From NCBI GenBank assembly GCA_010093705.1, contig MU006100.1:695024-759023 (forward strand): DNA of 64,000 nt. The letters run 5' to 3'. Numbering within the stretch: position 1 is the stretch's first letter; every line of letters begins with the position of its first letter. This stretch comes from Patellaria atrata CBS 101060 (taxonomy: Eukaryota > Ascomycota > Dothideomycetes > Patellariales > Patellariaceae). Below, in pieces: positions 36,662 through 48,108 of this stretch. The position numbers were made by a program, and so were the translations under genes. Under the pieces are notes generated by a model. It was not told where the DNA came from and made no database searches. It saw nothing but the letters and a program-made list of their open reading frames with translations.

Positions 36662-37214
36662 TTCTCTTGGCTTTTCAGCCACCAGATGTTACGCACGTGA
36701 CCCAGATCATCCCCGACAGTTCCCTGCTATCGATGATTCATCATTCTACTTTAGGTATGGTTAGCCTCATTAGGGTAAAGTGCAAGCAACAGCCACCCGC
36801 ACTGCCACAAGTAAATTCTTACTTTCACCTCGTTATTTGATACATTATTTCCACGTATCCCAAGCTAAGTAGGACTGCAGGACTACTGTAAACAGAACGG
36901 GAACTATGCTTCCACCTACCGGTATTACTAGTTGTATGTTTCCTGATCCGAGGTTCGTACTGTGTGTTTTCCCTTTTCCCATTTGATAGTTCCAGTTTCT
37001 GAGCGAGGTCAAACTTCTTTTCCAACCTTTCATTCTTTTGACTCCTATAGTCTGAATATCATATTGAGTTCTATACTTATGTACATCTACTATCATCACC
37101 TGAAATACATTCATGGAACATTGGTACACAACAGCATCACCAGAATACTCCCATCGTAATTCCACCAAAGCCACCTCTACATCTCCCTCATCTCGTCCTT
37201 TCATCTCTTCCAAC

Positions 37215-38051
37215 ATGTCATACCCAACGACCACCCCACCCCCGCCAACTCCAACCTTCCTCAAACTCTCCTACCCGGCCCCTCGCGTGCTCCTCGCAAC
37301 CATGTCTCGCGAAAAAGACCTCAACTGCATGAATACGGCGGCGCAATGGGAAATGGACAGCGTCTGGAAGTGGCTCGACGTGGAGCCCAACCTCTCCGTC
37401 GCCGTCATCACTGGGGCCGGAAAGAAAGCTTTCTCCGCAGGCGCCGACTTAAAAGAGTGGAACAACTCCATGGCCGACGACGCAGATCCAAAAAACCGGC
37501 TAGGTAATGCACCGGCGTTTAAGCCGCTGAGCAGACGCCTTGGGAAGAAGCCAGTGATCGCGGCTGTCAATGGCCTAGCGATGGGTGGCGGGACCGAGTT
37601 TGCGGTCAATTGCGATTTGGTGATTGCGTCTGAGACGGCCTATTTCGGGTTGCCCGAAGTTAAGAGGGGGGTTGCTCCCATTGGCGGCGCTTTACCAAGG
37701 CTCATCCGCACGATTGGGCTGCAGCGTGCGTCTGAGTTTGCACTGACAGGGCGGAACGTTACTGCACAAGAAGCGCTGGAGTGGGGATTTGTGAATAAAG
37801 TTGTACCGCAGGACAAGGTGGTAGGGGAAGCTGTCAAGTATGCCACTATGATTGCCGTAAATAGTCCTGATGCGATCATTTGTACCCGAGCAGGGTTGAG
37901 GCAAGGTTGGGAAACAGCGGCAGTCGAGAGGGCGGTAGAGGTCACGCTTGAGAGGGAGTTTGCAGAGTTGCAGAGGGGCGAGAATATAGTGGAGGGCTTG
38001 AAAGCTTTTACGGAGAAGAGAGAGCCAAAATGGAAAGCATCAAGATTATAA
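37215..38051 (+). CDS. enoyl-CoA hydratase/isomerase family protein 2, PTS1 tail
   Basis: Intronless, 278 aa from the ATG at 37215; an in-frame ATG at 37113 would add 34 Ser/Thr-rich residues unlike the family. Crotonase motifs: AFSAGADLKEW, then AMGGGTE and LPEV, with both catalytic Glu residues present at 20-residue spacing. The C-terminus SRL is a canonical PTS1. It is a clear paralogue of hydratase 1: the last 95 residues align without gaps and share features such as QEALEWGFVNKVVPQDK versus EEAVQWGLVKEVVSQDK. It is divergent from AtuA1 and convergent with ligase 2. Hydration or isomerisation of an enoyl-CoA in peroxisomes is the likely role. Confidence 0.93.
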   Translation: MSYPTTTPPPPTPTFLKLSYPAPRVLLATMSREKDLNCMNTAAQWEMDSVWKWLDVEPNLSVAVITGAGKKAFSAGADLKEWNNSMADDADPKNRLGNAPAFKPLSRRLGKKPVIAAVNGLAMGGGTEFAVNCDLVIASETAYFGLPEVKRGVAPIGGALPRLIRTIGLQRASEFALTGRNVTAQEALEWGFVNKVVPQDKVVGEAVKYATMIAVNSPDAIICTRAGLRQGWETAAVERAVEVTLEREFAELQRGENIVEGLKAFTEKREPKWKASRL

Positions 38052-38159
38052 GCTTGTTGCGGGTTATTAGTATGGATTTATTATAGCCTTATATCTATCA
38101 TACTTAATCACTTCACAATATTAAGCAATCCAGATTTGATCTTTCATTTTACATAACTT

Positions 38160-40370
38160 TTACAACTTACCCTTCCTCGCCTTCGCCAACCTTGCTGGTA
38201 ACATCCTCTTTAGCACCTTCCCCGAGCCAGTTTTCGGAAGACTTCCAATTACAACCGCACCGCCCCTCAATCTCTTATAGGGGGCAACCTTAGAATCCAC
38301 CATATCCCTCAGTTTACCCTCCACATCCTCACCCCTACCTTTCCTCATCATCCCCTCTTCTGTTAACACCACATAGGCAATTGGGACCTCAGAAACCTCG
38401 TCCTCATCCCAAAGCGCACACACCGCTGCCTCATCAACAAGCCCACTCGCCGCAAGGATCGCCTCTAACTCCGCCGGTGCCACTTGGAAACCCTTATACT
38501 TTATCAGCTCCTTCTTGCGCTCCGTTAGATACCAGAATCCCTGATCGTCACACCTCACGACATCCCCTGTGCGCATCCAGCCTTGATGAAAAGTCTCCTC
38601 AGTCGATTTAGGGTCGTTCATATACCTCCGAAAAACAGTGGGGCCGCGAATGAGCATCTCTCCCTGCTCACCATGCGCAACGTCATTCATATCGTCATCG
38701 ACAATACGTGCTTCCACATTCGCGAAGAGCCGACCGACGCTGCCGACGCGCTGCCACTGGTCCGGACGAAGAGTCGCGACATTAGTCTCCGTCATGCCGT
38801 AGCCCTGAAAGATTGGAGCATTGGAGAGCATTTTCTGAAGGGACTCTATTATTTCAGGGGGTAAGACGGCGCCGGAGCAAATGATGTATTTAATATCGCA
38901 CAGAGTGGTTAGGTCTAAGGTTTGAGCTTTAGTGAGCGCAACGGCGATGCTGGGAAGGATCCGGAGAGTGTTGGCACGTATTTGGGCGGAGAGGGAAACA
39001 AGTGCGGCGAGGCTGTAGCGTTTCATCACCATGGTGTAGTAGCCTAAGTAGGCGCCCATGAGGACGACGCTGTTGAGCCCTGTGGGAGATTAGTCGAAAT
39101 GAATACTTAATAACAAGGGATAGAGTTTCTGGTTACCGTATATGTGGCATAGAGGTGCGAAAAAGACGCTGCGGCATGAAGAGTTGTAGAATATAGGATC
39201 AGTGGACCTAATACCAGCGAGGGACGCGATAAGGTTATGATGACTTAATTCCACCCCTTTAGGTTTACCACTCGTGCCGGAGCTGAAACATACCGCTGCT
39301 GTGCAGTCTCTGTTATCTCGAGAGGAGAGATCGAAGGGTGACAGGTAACCATTATGGTGAAAGAGATCGTCAAACTTTCTTGTCTGCGTCGAAACTGATG
39401 TGAGCTATTTCTTTTCTAATTTGCATTCACCAAAGTTCATTCTCTTGAAAATATACATAAGTTGGACACGCGTAGTGAGATACAGTGCCAAATCATAGCT
39501 TTTTAAGGCACGGAAATACATCTACTATCACACATGTTTGGATGATTGGAAAAGTTCGTGGAGCAATAACTCAAATAATAAAGAGTACATATAATGCTCA
39601 CCTTGGTGCCTCTGGAATCTCCGACAGTGACCAACTTGATCGAACCCAAGGTTGAAGAGGATCCAAAGGAACAAATGGCGGACTCAACGCTCTTGAGGCT
39701 GGTATCATCTACAAAAGTTAACTTGGGATGAGATATCTCCAAATAATGTTCGATTTCTTCAGAAGTGCTTAGAGGGTTGAAAAGGCTGTCCTGTATTAGT
39801 TACTCTGCATGCTGAGAGACCCTGCACTTGCGGACGTACGCAGCTGTTGCCCCAGCCCAGATGGCTACATTAATAAGAAGCACTACATTAACCTTCATAT
39901 GGATATCTGTTAGCAAGCTGTTAAGGTTTCATCTGCTTCTTGAACCACTTTCAGGATTACGTTGTGCTATATGACGTTATGGAGGTGGAGAAAGCTGAAC
40001 TCAAAGAAACCCTAAATAGCCCCCGGAAAGCAAATAACATATGGCTACGCATTATTCTTGATAGCATATTCAGTGAAGGAGGATGCCCCTATCGCAGAGG
40101 GACAAGCGTATCAGGAAGACCTACTGAGTTGAAAGCGCAAATGCCGACAACATCGCCCTCCTGAATTCCAAACAGATATTTCAAACCCCACGCCCCTTTT
40201 GCGGCCTCCTTCCGGAGACTACCGTACGTGAGCTTTCGACCGGTCCAGTCATCTTCGAAAATAATCTTGTCATTCGCCACAAAATCTGGATTGTATATCT
40301 CTAAATACTGTGAGATTGATACATCCGTTGGCACATGCGGAGGAGGGTAATATGATCGATAGACTCTCAT
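38160..40370 (-). CDS. acyl-CoA / 4-coumarate-CoA ligase-like enzyme, copy 2
   Basis: Five exons inferred: 40370-40125, 39892-39840, 39785-39602, 39383-39137, 39079-38160, giving 549 aa, the normal size. Exon 1 opens MRVYRSYYPPPHVPTD and ends GICAFNS; exon 2 continues VLLINVAIWAGATAA; exon 3 FNPLSTSEEIEHYLEISHP; exon 4 has the P-loop FSSGTSGKPKGVELSH; exon 5 has GYGMTE, MRTGDVV, ERKKELIKYKGFQVAP and the catalytic Lys in LPKTGSGKVLKR. Introns 1 and 3 are unusually long (232 and 218 nt) against about 55 nt elsewhere, so those joins are less certain, though each is phase-consistent and intron 1 has a GCTAAC branch point. The tail GKL is PTS1-like but not canonical. It would activate a carboxylate for the neighbouring hydratases. 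Confidence 0.87.
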
Positions 40371-41550
40371 GATGATCTAGCCGAGACCGTGTTTCAAGAA
40401 TAACGTAGGATCCAGCCCTAGAGTTTGCTTTTCAACGACGGGCGAAGAGGGTGTGGGGAAACTCCTTAAAGAAACGAGGTTCAGCTTCGGAATGCTCTGA
40501 CCACGTCGCTGGGAGATCTGCATAGGGCCCTAAAACGTGGTCGACAACCGTTCAACATCCTTTGAAGCGGTATTTGAGCCCCACTTTTACTTCTGGCCCC
40601 GGAAATAATAGGAGTACCCGGAGCTCTTACAACCTGCTCGATTCATTAAATCTTGTCCGTTTATATTGAGAAGTCTGAGGCTCGGATTATTCGATACTGG
40701 GACTCTGTATTCGCATAGAAGAGAAAGAACCGATAGTAGCTAAATCTGGTAATCCGGGGTGAACTGTCGCAGTATACGCGAAACGATAGTTTGGAGAGAG
40801 AGAGAGAGCCCGTGGAGGCTTACGATTGAGCCTGACCGCATGATACCGAAGGACAGTAAGATAATACTGTATTAAATTAGCTGCAGGAAATTAAGGTTCA
40901 CTAGGATCTCAACTACTTAGCTGTTAATTCCTATTTTCACTCTCATCCATACCTACGGTTCACCTTGGGACCGACATAGCGGAGCGGAATATCTAAGAAG
41001 ATATTTAGTCAGGGTTCCGCTCTGCAAAGTCATGGTCAGTATCATTTGTAGTTAGCGGCTGATGATTCATTAGTTTTCATAGTTGAACAGATTGAATATG
41101 GAGGGTCAAGAGCAGCAGAAAGTTTTCCGAGAGACGACGGGATCACCTTAGATCATTCCATTCAGGTTGCCCCCGCACTTGTCCCCTTGAAACGCCAGAA
41201 ACCCCAGATGGCCTCCACAAAACGCTAAACATCCCTTCCACATATCCATTGCCTTAGTCTATTTCCCCAAGGATTGTCACAATCTTGGAACCGTCTCGCT
41301 TCCCGTTGAGGACGCCGATCATCCAGTCTATCTCGCGTAAGGCCTAAAGCAGTATTTTGAGATCAGAGATAAAATGGTCGTCCATATCCATATCCAGAGG
41401 GACTGATTTCTCAACTCCTTCTTCCCCCTTGAACTGGAAACTTGCTCATCTGTAAGGGTCCTCCGAAAGAGACCCTCTGTTCACTTGACGGGAAGTTCGG
41501 ATCACCAGTTGTTATAGACTTGATACGCCCCATCTTTTCTCTAGTCAACG
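40371..41550. promoter_or_regulatory. 1.2-kb divergent promoter, ligase 2 / MFS
   Basis: No gene. Contains a short GA microsatellite at about 40795-40808. I did not find the GCRRTGTCGTGTTAGRG motif here. Confidence 0.45.
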
Positions 41551-43421
41551 ATGACTTCTCTCGAACACGAAAACAAGCCCGGAGACCGTATCGAGATGGT
41601 TGAAGACATTAAATCTGCCGATTCCGATCGAATGTCAGTTCGAGATGAAGCTTTAGGAGACGACCTACCCCCAGGTTATTTCCGCAGCTTACAGTTCATT
41701 GGAACTATTGCCGGGTTTTCTCTTGCTCAAATTAGCGCCTATATTTTCCTTCTTTTACCCACCAATCTTTTCCCCATCATTAACGCAGATATTGGTAAGT
41801 TGGGAGGTCCGTACATGGAGTGCGACTGTGACTGACACTGCATAGGACCAAGTCCATACATCAGCTGGGTCAATATTGCCAGAACGCTTGCTCTTGCCTT
41901 TACATACACTGTCTTAGGTCGTCTCTCTGATCTCTTGTAAGTACCCTCACATCTTGAACTGAGACGCACGGGGAACCATTAGGCTAACCGGAATGAAGCG
42001 GACGACGATGGTTCTTTATCGGTGGCAACGTCATCGCCTTAATCGGGATCATAGTCGGAGCTACTGCCGAAAATGTGAATACGCTTATCGTGTCTGCTGC
42101 AATCTACGGTTTAGGAGAAACTGTACAGTTGTCGTTTAACGTCGCTGTTGGAGAGCTGGTTCCAAACAAGTATCGACCGACGATCCTCTCTTTCATCTTC
42201 TTGACCAGCGCCCCGATTGCAACTTTTGGCCCCATTATTGCTAGGAAGATGGCCGCGAACCCTAACGTAGGCTGGCGCTGGACCTACTGGATCAATGTCA
42301 TTGTAGTTGGCGTTGCTATCATCCTCTTGTTCATTTTCTACCACCCGCCAACCTTCGATATGCTTCACGAGAGAAAGTCTAAGAGGCAACAGCTCAAAGA
42401 GCTCGATTATATCGGCTTGTTCCTCTGGACCGCAGGACTTACTATTTTCCTCGTTGGAATCAGCGTTGGTGGCGGTATTCACCCCTGGAAATCAGCAACG
42501 ACTCTCTGTACTATTGTCGTGGGCGCCATCATCTTGATTGTTCTGTTCTTTTATGAGGGGTTTGCAAAACCCAAATACCCCGCGATTCCGGTCCAGTTCT
42601 TCTTGAACAGAGGATTTGTTGCTCTTGTTTGTTGTGCTACTGTGGCATCTATGTTCTACTATAGTGCAGTCCTTTTGTGGCCTCAACAAGTCACTGCTCT
42701 ATACACCAAGGATCCCGACTACGCCGGATGGCTCTCAACAACTGTTTCGGCCAGTACCGCCCTCGGACAAGTCTGTGCTGCGGGTATTGTCAAATGGGGT
42801 GGAAATGTCAAATTTTGGATCATCGGTAGTGCCGTTTTGATGGTGGCGTTCGTGACATCCTGTGCATCTCTTACCCCTGACACCAAAAACATGGGCATCG
42901 CTTTTACCATTATTGGTCCGTTCTTCGTTGGTTTCATCGAACTTGTTTCTTTGGCTCTTGCTCCGCTTTTCTGCAAGCCCGAAGATATTGGTCTCGCATC
43001 GGGTCTTCTTGCTTCAATCCGGTCTGCTGGTGGCTCAATCGCTGTTGCTGTCTACACGACGATTTTGCGAAATCGTCTTGCTACCACCATTCCCAACACG
43101 ATCGGTCCAGCTCTCGTTCAGGCAGGCGTCAATGCAACTGAGCTTCCTGCAGTATTGACTGCAGTCCGAACAGGCACGCTTGCGAAATATCCTGGTCTTA
43201 CTGATGGCATTTCAGCAGCAGTTGCATCATCTTCTCCCAGCGCATACGCGCAAGCATTCAAGACCGTATATCTTGCTAGTGCAGGTTTTGGTGCCATTGC
43301 GATTATTGGAAGTTTGTTTGCAAAGGATGCTCAGAAACACCTGACAAGCAAGGTTGAACGAAGAATGCATGGTAAGGGAATTGGCGGAAACATCAAGGGA
43401 GACGTGAAAGAAACAGTGTAA
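41551..43421 (+). CDS. MFS transporter, TRI12-like drug/metabolite efflux family
   Basis: Three exons: 41551-41794, 41846-41936, 41999-43421, giving 585 aa. The cytosolic N-terminus is acidic. About 14 hydrophobic segments follow, from FIGTIAGFSLAQISAYIFLL at about 52. Signature motif A reads LGRLSDLFGRRWFFIGG across the second intron; GWRWTYWINVIVVGVA marks the segment-5/6 region; LVSLALAPLFCKPEDIGLASG lies late in the protein. The set matches the fungal TRI12/siderophore-type 14-TM group. It lies between ligase 2 and the ABM gene, so import of the pathway substrate or export of its product or a toxic intermediate is likely; direction cannot be read from sequence. The C-terminus is basic (KVERRMHGKGIGG). 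Confidence 0.92.
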
Positions 43422-43904
43422 AGGAGAGGGTGGGATAAACGGGAATTGGTCAAGCATACCGAAGTACTGTTGCTGGGAGATAGCTCTGCATGATATGAAT
43501 CTAAGTTTGTCGTATGATCGAACTGCGTAGAGATAAAAATCTCGAAAGAGTAATTGCGCGTCTATTTTGCATTCTTAGTTTTAGCGTGATAGGTATTATA
43601 CGCATCCCTTCTATCACCATTCATTCCTTAAGTGGCTGATCAGTAGTTGGATATAATGGTTAGGGGGAAGGGCGTACAATTGTGTGTAGGCAACTTTCCT
43701 CCAATCGGCTTGATAAAGTTTGTTTTGGTTCTGCCTTTGCTTATCCTTTCACGCCAGGAACTAAGGACTGATGGCCCACTTTATGATAACCGGTCAGGCA
43801 TGACGGTGCAGATGCGGGATCAAAATTCTCTTATAATCTCTAGATTCTCGCAAAAGCTGTTGAGTCGATTGCTTCTCCCACTTCATCACCTAATCTGTTT
43901 CGAA
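43422..43904. other. spacer MFS / ABM gene
   Basis: 483 bp with no supportable gene; a frame runs through its 3' half into the ABM gene but lacks family residues. Confidence 0.45.
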
Positions 43905-44666
43905 ATGGCGCCCATCCTCGTCATAGGACATCTTACCACAAGCACTGCGGAAGCCCGGGAAAAGGTAAACTATGGAATAATCATATTAGGTATCTTGACT
44001 TACCAAGTAATAAAGATTATAAATGCTCTGAGCCAGATTATGGAATATGCGAAAGCGAAGGAGCCAGGTGTGACCAAGTACTGTATCACCGTTCCCCAAG
44101 ACACAGAAGACGCTACATCCGTATTCGTTATTGAAGAGTAAAAGCTGAGCGACTCTGAGGTCTTCTCCGTTCTGACTGTAGTCTGCAGATACGCGGATCA
44201 AGCAGCCTTCGACTCTCACATGGCCCCGACAGTGCTCGCTCCTATTCTAGATATCTTTCAATCTGAACCAGGCCTACTCAAAAGTCCTCCTGCAGTTCAA
44301 ACTCTAGAACCAGTCCATGGTTTCACAAGAGCCGAAATAAAGGATGTCGACCCCTTCATCATTATCGGAAATCTCACATATAAAAATGGGACAATCCCCC
44401 AAGCACTTGAAGGCTGGAAGAGTGTCGCGACAGCAACGGAAAATAACGAAACTGGGACATTCGTCTATTCAGTTGCAAAGGATAAGGTCGACCCAGCAGT
44501 ATTGGTAACTGTTGAGGTTTACCAAGACGAGAGATACTTATGGGATGTGCACGCGCCGAGCGACGCTGTCCAATCTAATAAAGAGAAGCACGGTGGAATC
44601 AGAACGGGTCTGCAGCACACAAAGCTGAGAAGGGTGGCGGGTTATCTGCATAAGGTGTTATCTTGA
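43905..44666 (+). CDS. tandem antibiotic-biosynthesis-monooxygenase (ABM) domain protein
   Basis: Three exons: 43905-43964, 44016-44137, 44189-44666 (two 51-nt introns), giving 219 aa. Two ferredoxin-like ABM-type half-domains are visible. The first (about 1-110) opens MAPILVIGHLTTSTAEAREK and has the conserved strand TSVFVIEEYADQAAFDSHM. The second (about 115-219) opens VDPFIIIGNLTYKNGTIPQA and has VLVTVEVYQDERYLWDVHAPS. Such proteins form dimeric alpha-beta barrels; some are cofactor-free monooxygenases, others decarboxylases or heme-binding proteins. The fused pair may form the barrel within one chain. The first intron is a multiple of three and stop-free. The cluster setting suggests oxidation or ring/chain rearrangement of a pathway intermediate, which is inference. 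There is no targeting signal. Confidence 0.85.
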
Positions 44667-45512
44667 AGAGAGTCTTGTATAACTCCTTCTGTTAAAGCTG
44701 TTCTGGTTCACTGTAAATCGAGCTGTCCGTTTGAGCTGTAAAGACGGGTGCACGAGTTTAATCAATTTCGTGATTAGAATGGATTCCTCGTAGAACTATG
44801 CGGTGTGTGCATAGTATCTGAGTTTGACGCGTAAACAAGTGGCATATATACCCAGAAAGATTTATATTGATCATTCCCAAATGATCGATATGTATTGTGA
44901 GTTTGAGCAGTTATCTGAGTGAGAAGAGAAACATATGAAACCTTAGGGGAGTTTGCAGGGAGGTTCCTAAAAGGTCAGGACAGTGCGGAACACTTTGCCC
45001 TCTACCTCAAGTTTCCACTGTAGATTTGCGGATATGATACAAACACCGATCAGACGCAGTTTTATGCCCATCTAGATTTTAGAAGGCAGTCGACTATACG
45101 CTATCAGCCTTGCTACTGAGGACGGATTGTCTAGAGAATCCGCGACGGCTGTAGTATGCCTAATGATTCATTAGTCTGGACCAATATGGAGATTTGTGAT
45201 GTTGCCCCTCCATACCCCACAATCTGTAGCGTCCCTGTGGCATGCAATGGTGTATTTGACTATATATGGGATATCAACAACCGGTGTTGACACATTATCT
45301 CAATGAAATTGCCTGTTACTTGGAATCATTAACTGGCTAGAAGGCCTAGATATGCCGCTTCCCGACAAGAAATATTGTTCGGTCCAGGGAAGAAACCTTC
45401 AGGGAAAATATAAGTATCCTTATGTTGCTGCACATCACTTGGCTTGATTTCATATCCCCTTTAATCAGTTTCTCTCGCCTATATTTGACCTTGAAGACCC
45501 TTCTTGACCATA
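44667..45512. other. spacer ABM gene / AtuA2
   Basis: 846 bp, no gene recognised. Presumed promoter of the AtuA2 gene. Confidence 0.45.
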
Positions 45513-47528
45513 ATGGCGCCCATGAGCCTTCACAGCAGCACAAACAGTGCAACCATCAATGGTGCTAATGGAACGCCGAAGAGGCCTATCAAGATTGCGG
45601 GATGTTCAGGTGGTAGGTGCTGACAAGTCAACTTTTCGATGAACAAATTCCGAATGAGAGTCCCTAGGTGTGTACGATCGAAAGCGAGCCATGCACGACA
45701 TGGCAAAGAACGAAGAGGTCGACGTAATCACGGGTGACTGGATGAGCGAATGCAACATGACCCTCCGTGGGTCAGACAAACTAGACAAGTTAAACAAGCG
45801 TCAAACGTCATTAGTCGGCGCCGCCTACGAACCATACTTTTTGGAAGAAATTGACCCTGCTATTCCATGGTTAGCAAAGAAAGGAGTCAAGGTCTGCGTG
45901 AACGCAGGTGCTAGCGACGTTGAGGGTCTCGCGGAGGAAGTAATCAAGCTGATCAAGAAACATAACGTTGACCTGAAGGTTGGATACGTCACTGGCGATG
46001 ACGTAACGGATGCAATGTTTGCATTGTACAACAAAGGTTCGCGCCAGTCTATCTTTGTGGTTTGTTCACATACTGACAAGGAGAAGGGGAGAAGTTCCCT
46101 AATCTGCCACAGGACAAGAACATCCAGGATTGGGGCTTCGATCCAATCTGCGCTCAGTGTTATCTCGGCGGTACCGGTATCGCTGAGTGCTTTGCGGGTG
46201 GAGCAGACATCGTGGTCTGCGGTCGAGTAGCTGATGCTGCCTGCGTGATGGGTCCAGCCATGTGGTGGCACGGTTGGACTCGAGAAAACATCCAGGAGCT
46301 GGGTTCAACCCTCATGATCGGTCACATCATCGAGTGCAGCACATATGCAACCGGGGGTTACTATAGTGGATTCAAAGATCTTGGTGTAAACGATACCGAT
46401 ATGGGTTATCCGATTGCAGCCATAGATCATAAAGGTGAGGCCGTCATAACCATGGAGAAGGGCAAGCATGGGCTTGTGAGCCCAGCTACAGTCGCATCCC
46501 AGCTGCTTTATGAGATCCAAGGTCCCCTGTATTACAACTCAGACGTTACCGCTTCAATCGAGGATGTGAAATTGGTTCAAGTTGGCGAGAATGCTGTCCA
46601 TGTTTCGGGGATCAAAGGTCTTCCACCACCCACCACAACAAAGGTCGGTATCACTGCCAAGGGTGGCTACCAGGCGGAATTCCATTTCTACTTGACTGGT
46701 CTAGACATCGAAGAAAAAGCGAAAATGGTTGAGCGCCAAACCCGGGCAGCTATGGGCAAATACGTCGATGAGTTTACGTGCCTCAAGTTTCAGGTCGCAG
46801 GTACGGTTTCACAGGATCCACAATCGCAGGACGAAGCTACTGTGGACATGAGAATTTTTGCCCAAACCAAAAACGCAGACCTTCTCTCGGCAAATGCCAT
46901 AATGGATAGTGACCGTGGCTCCTTCGCACGCTTTTGCATTGAAAATCTGTTGCAAGGTTACCCAGGTTCCACTATGGCACCAGATATGCGAACCGCGATG
47001 GGACGGCCATTTTTTGAATACTGGGTCACCTTGATGCCCCAGTCTTTCGTAAAAGAACAGGCCCATCTACCAGATAGATCTGTTGTAGATATCCCTACAC
47101 CTACCGTAATGCGCGAGTACGAACGCCAACAGCCGACTGGCGATACTGTTGATCCCGTGGATCTCTCGGAATTTGGCCCAACAACCCGCGCTCCTCTGGG
47201 CTACGTTGTCATGGGACGTTCTGGAGATAAGTCATCGAACTGCAACCTTGGCCTATTCGTTCGACATGCGGATGAGTGGGATTGGTTTCGAACGCTCATG
47301 AGCGTCAACAAAGTCCGACAATTACTAGGTAAAGATGACAAGGGAAAGAAAATCGACCGGTTTGAGCTTCCAAACATCTACGGAGTTCATTTCCTGTTGC
47401 GTGACCACCTCGACCGCGGTTTCAACGCTACAAGCGGTTTCGACAGCTTGGGAAAGAATTGCTGCGAATTTATTAGGTCAAGATGGGTCGATATCCCGAA
47501 CAAGTTCTTAGAGCGTGGGAGAGTCTGA
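45513..47528 (+). CDS. AtuA-family (DUF1446) protein 2
   Basis: Three exons: 45513-45612, 45668-46036, 46087-47528, giving 636 aa. Intron 2 has a non-standard GTTCGC donor but restores the family sequence exactly (YNKGEKFPNLPQDKNIQDW). The N-terminal domain begins RPIKIAGCSGGVYDRKRAM and includes YEPYFLEEI, KVGYVTGDDVTDAM, the motif GIAECFAGGADIVVCGRVAD, MWWHGW and HIIECSTYATGGYYSGF. The C-terminal AtuA domain begins APLGYVVMGRSGDKSSNCNLG. The tail GRV is not a PTS1, unlike AtuA1, so it may act in the cytosol. It differs from AtuA1 throughout and so is an older paralogue rather than a recent copy. Enzymatic role unknown for the family; a CoA-linked or terpenoid-like substrate is inferred from bacterial atu clusters. 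Confidence 0.92.
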
Positions 47529-48108
47529 ATAATTTATCCCCCTTTGGTGCTTCTCACTACTATTTCGGAGAAAGGGGTAAGGGTGCATTGTCTAATTGCT
47601 TCAATATTTGTTTCGTTGAGCAGTCCCGAGTACTATACATTGTCTACACAGCTAAGTCGGATGTCCTTTCGGTATTGAGACTATAGTTGGCTAGGAGACC
47701 TATCAGAGAAGTAACATGGAATGAGATACCACACTTACTATATACCTGAGATGAGACGCGTGTTACTCTATTTGATCGCGTACTTCTCCTCGAAACTGTA
47801 GCCTGTAGAACACATGAGTAAATAATAATTGCCTTCAGAGTCTCATCCGATGCGTATCTTGATGATCCCATTGATTCGACAGCTATAGAAGCGGAGAGTT
47901 GGTGGAGAAGTAGTTCTAGTTCGGTTTCCTCTTTTCATGAACTCGCCAAGACCTCGGCTAGAACTAAACCTAACTTGGCCATACGCCTCCACCTCCCCTT
48001 TACCATCTCATCCCATCACCTCCCGTCCGGCTTTGCATCCAGAAATATTTGCAATCCCGCTCTCTCTTAGATATCCCTGTGCAATGAGTAATTAGCCCCT
48101 ATCATATC
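47529..48108. other. spacer AtuA2 / bZIP
   Basis: 580 bp, no gene recognised. The last 150 bp are C/T-rich, as in a fungal promoter or leader. Confidence 0.45.

Larger units (their letters stand above)
36212..37214. promoter_or_regulatory. divergent promoter, AtuA1 / hydratase 2
   Basis: About 1 kb between the two start codons. It carries three direct 17-bp repeats (separate entries). No gene inside. Confidence 0.6.
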
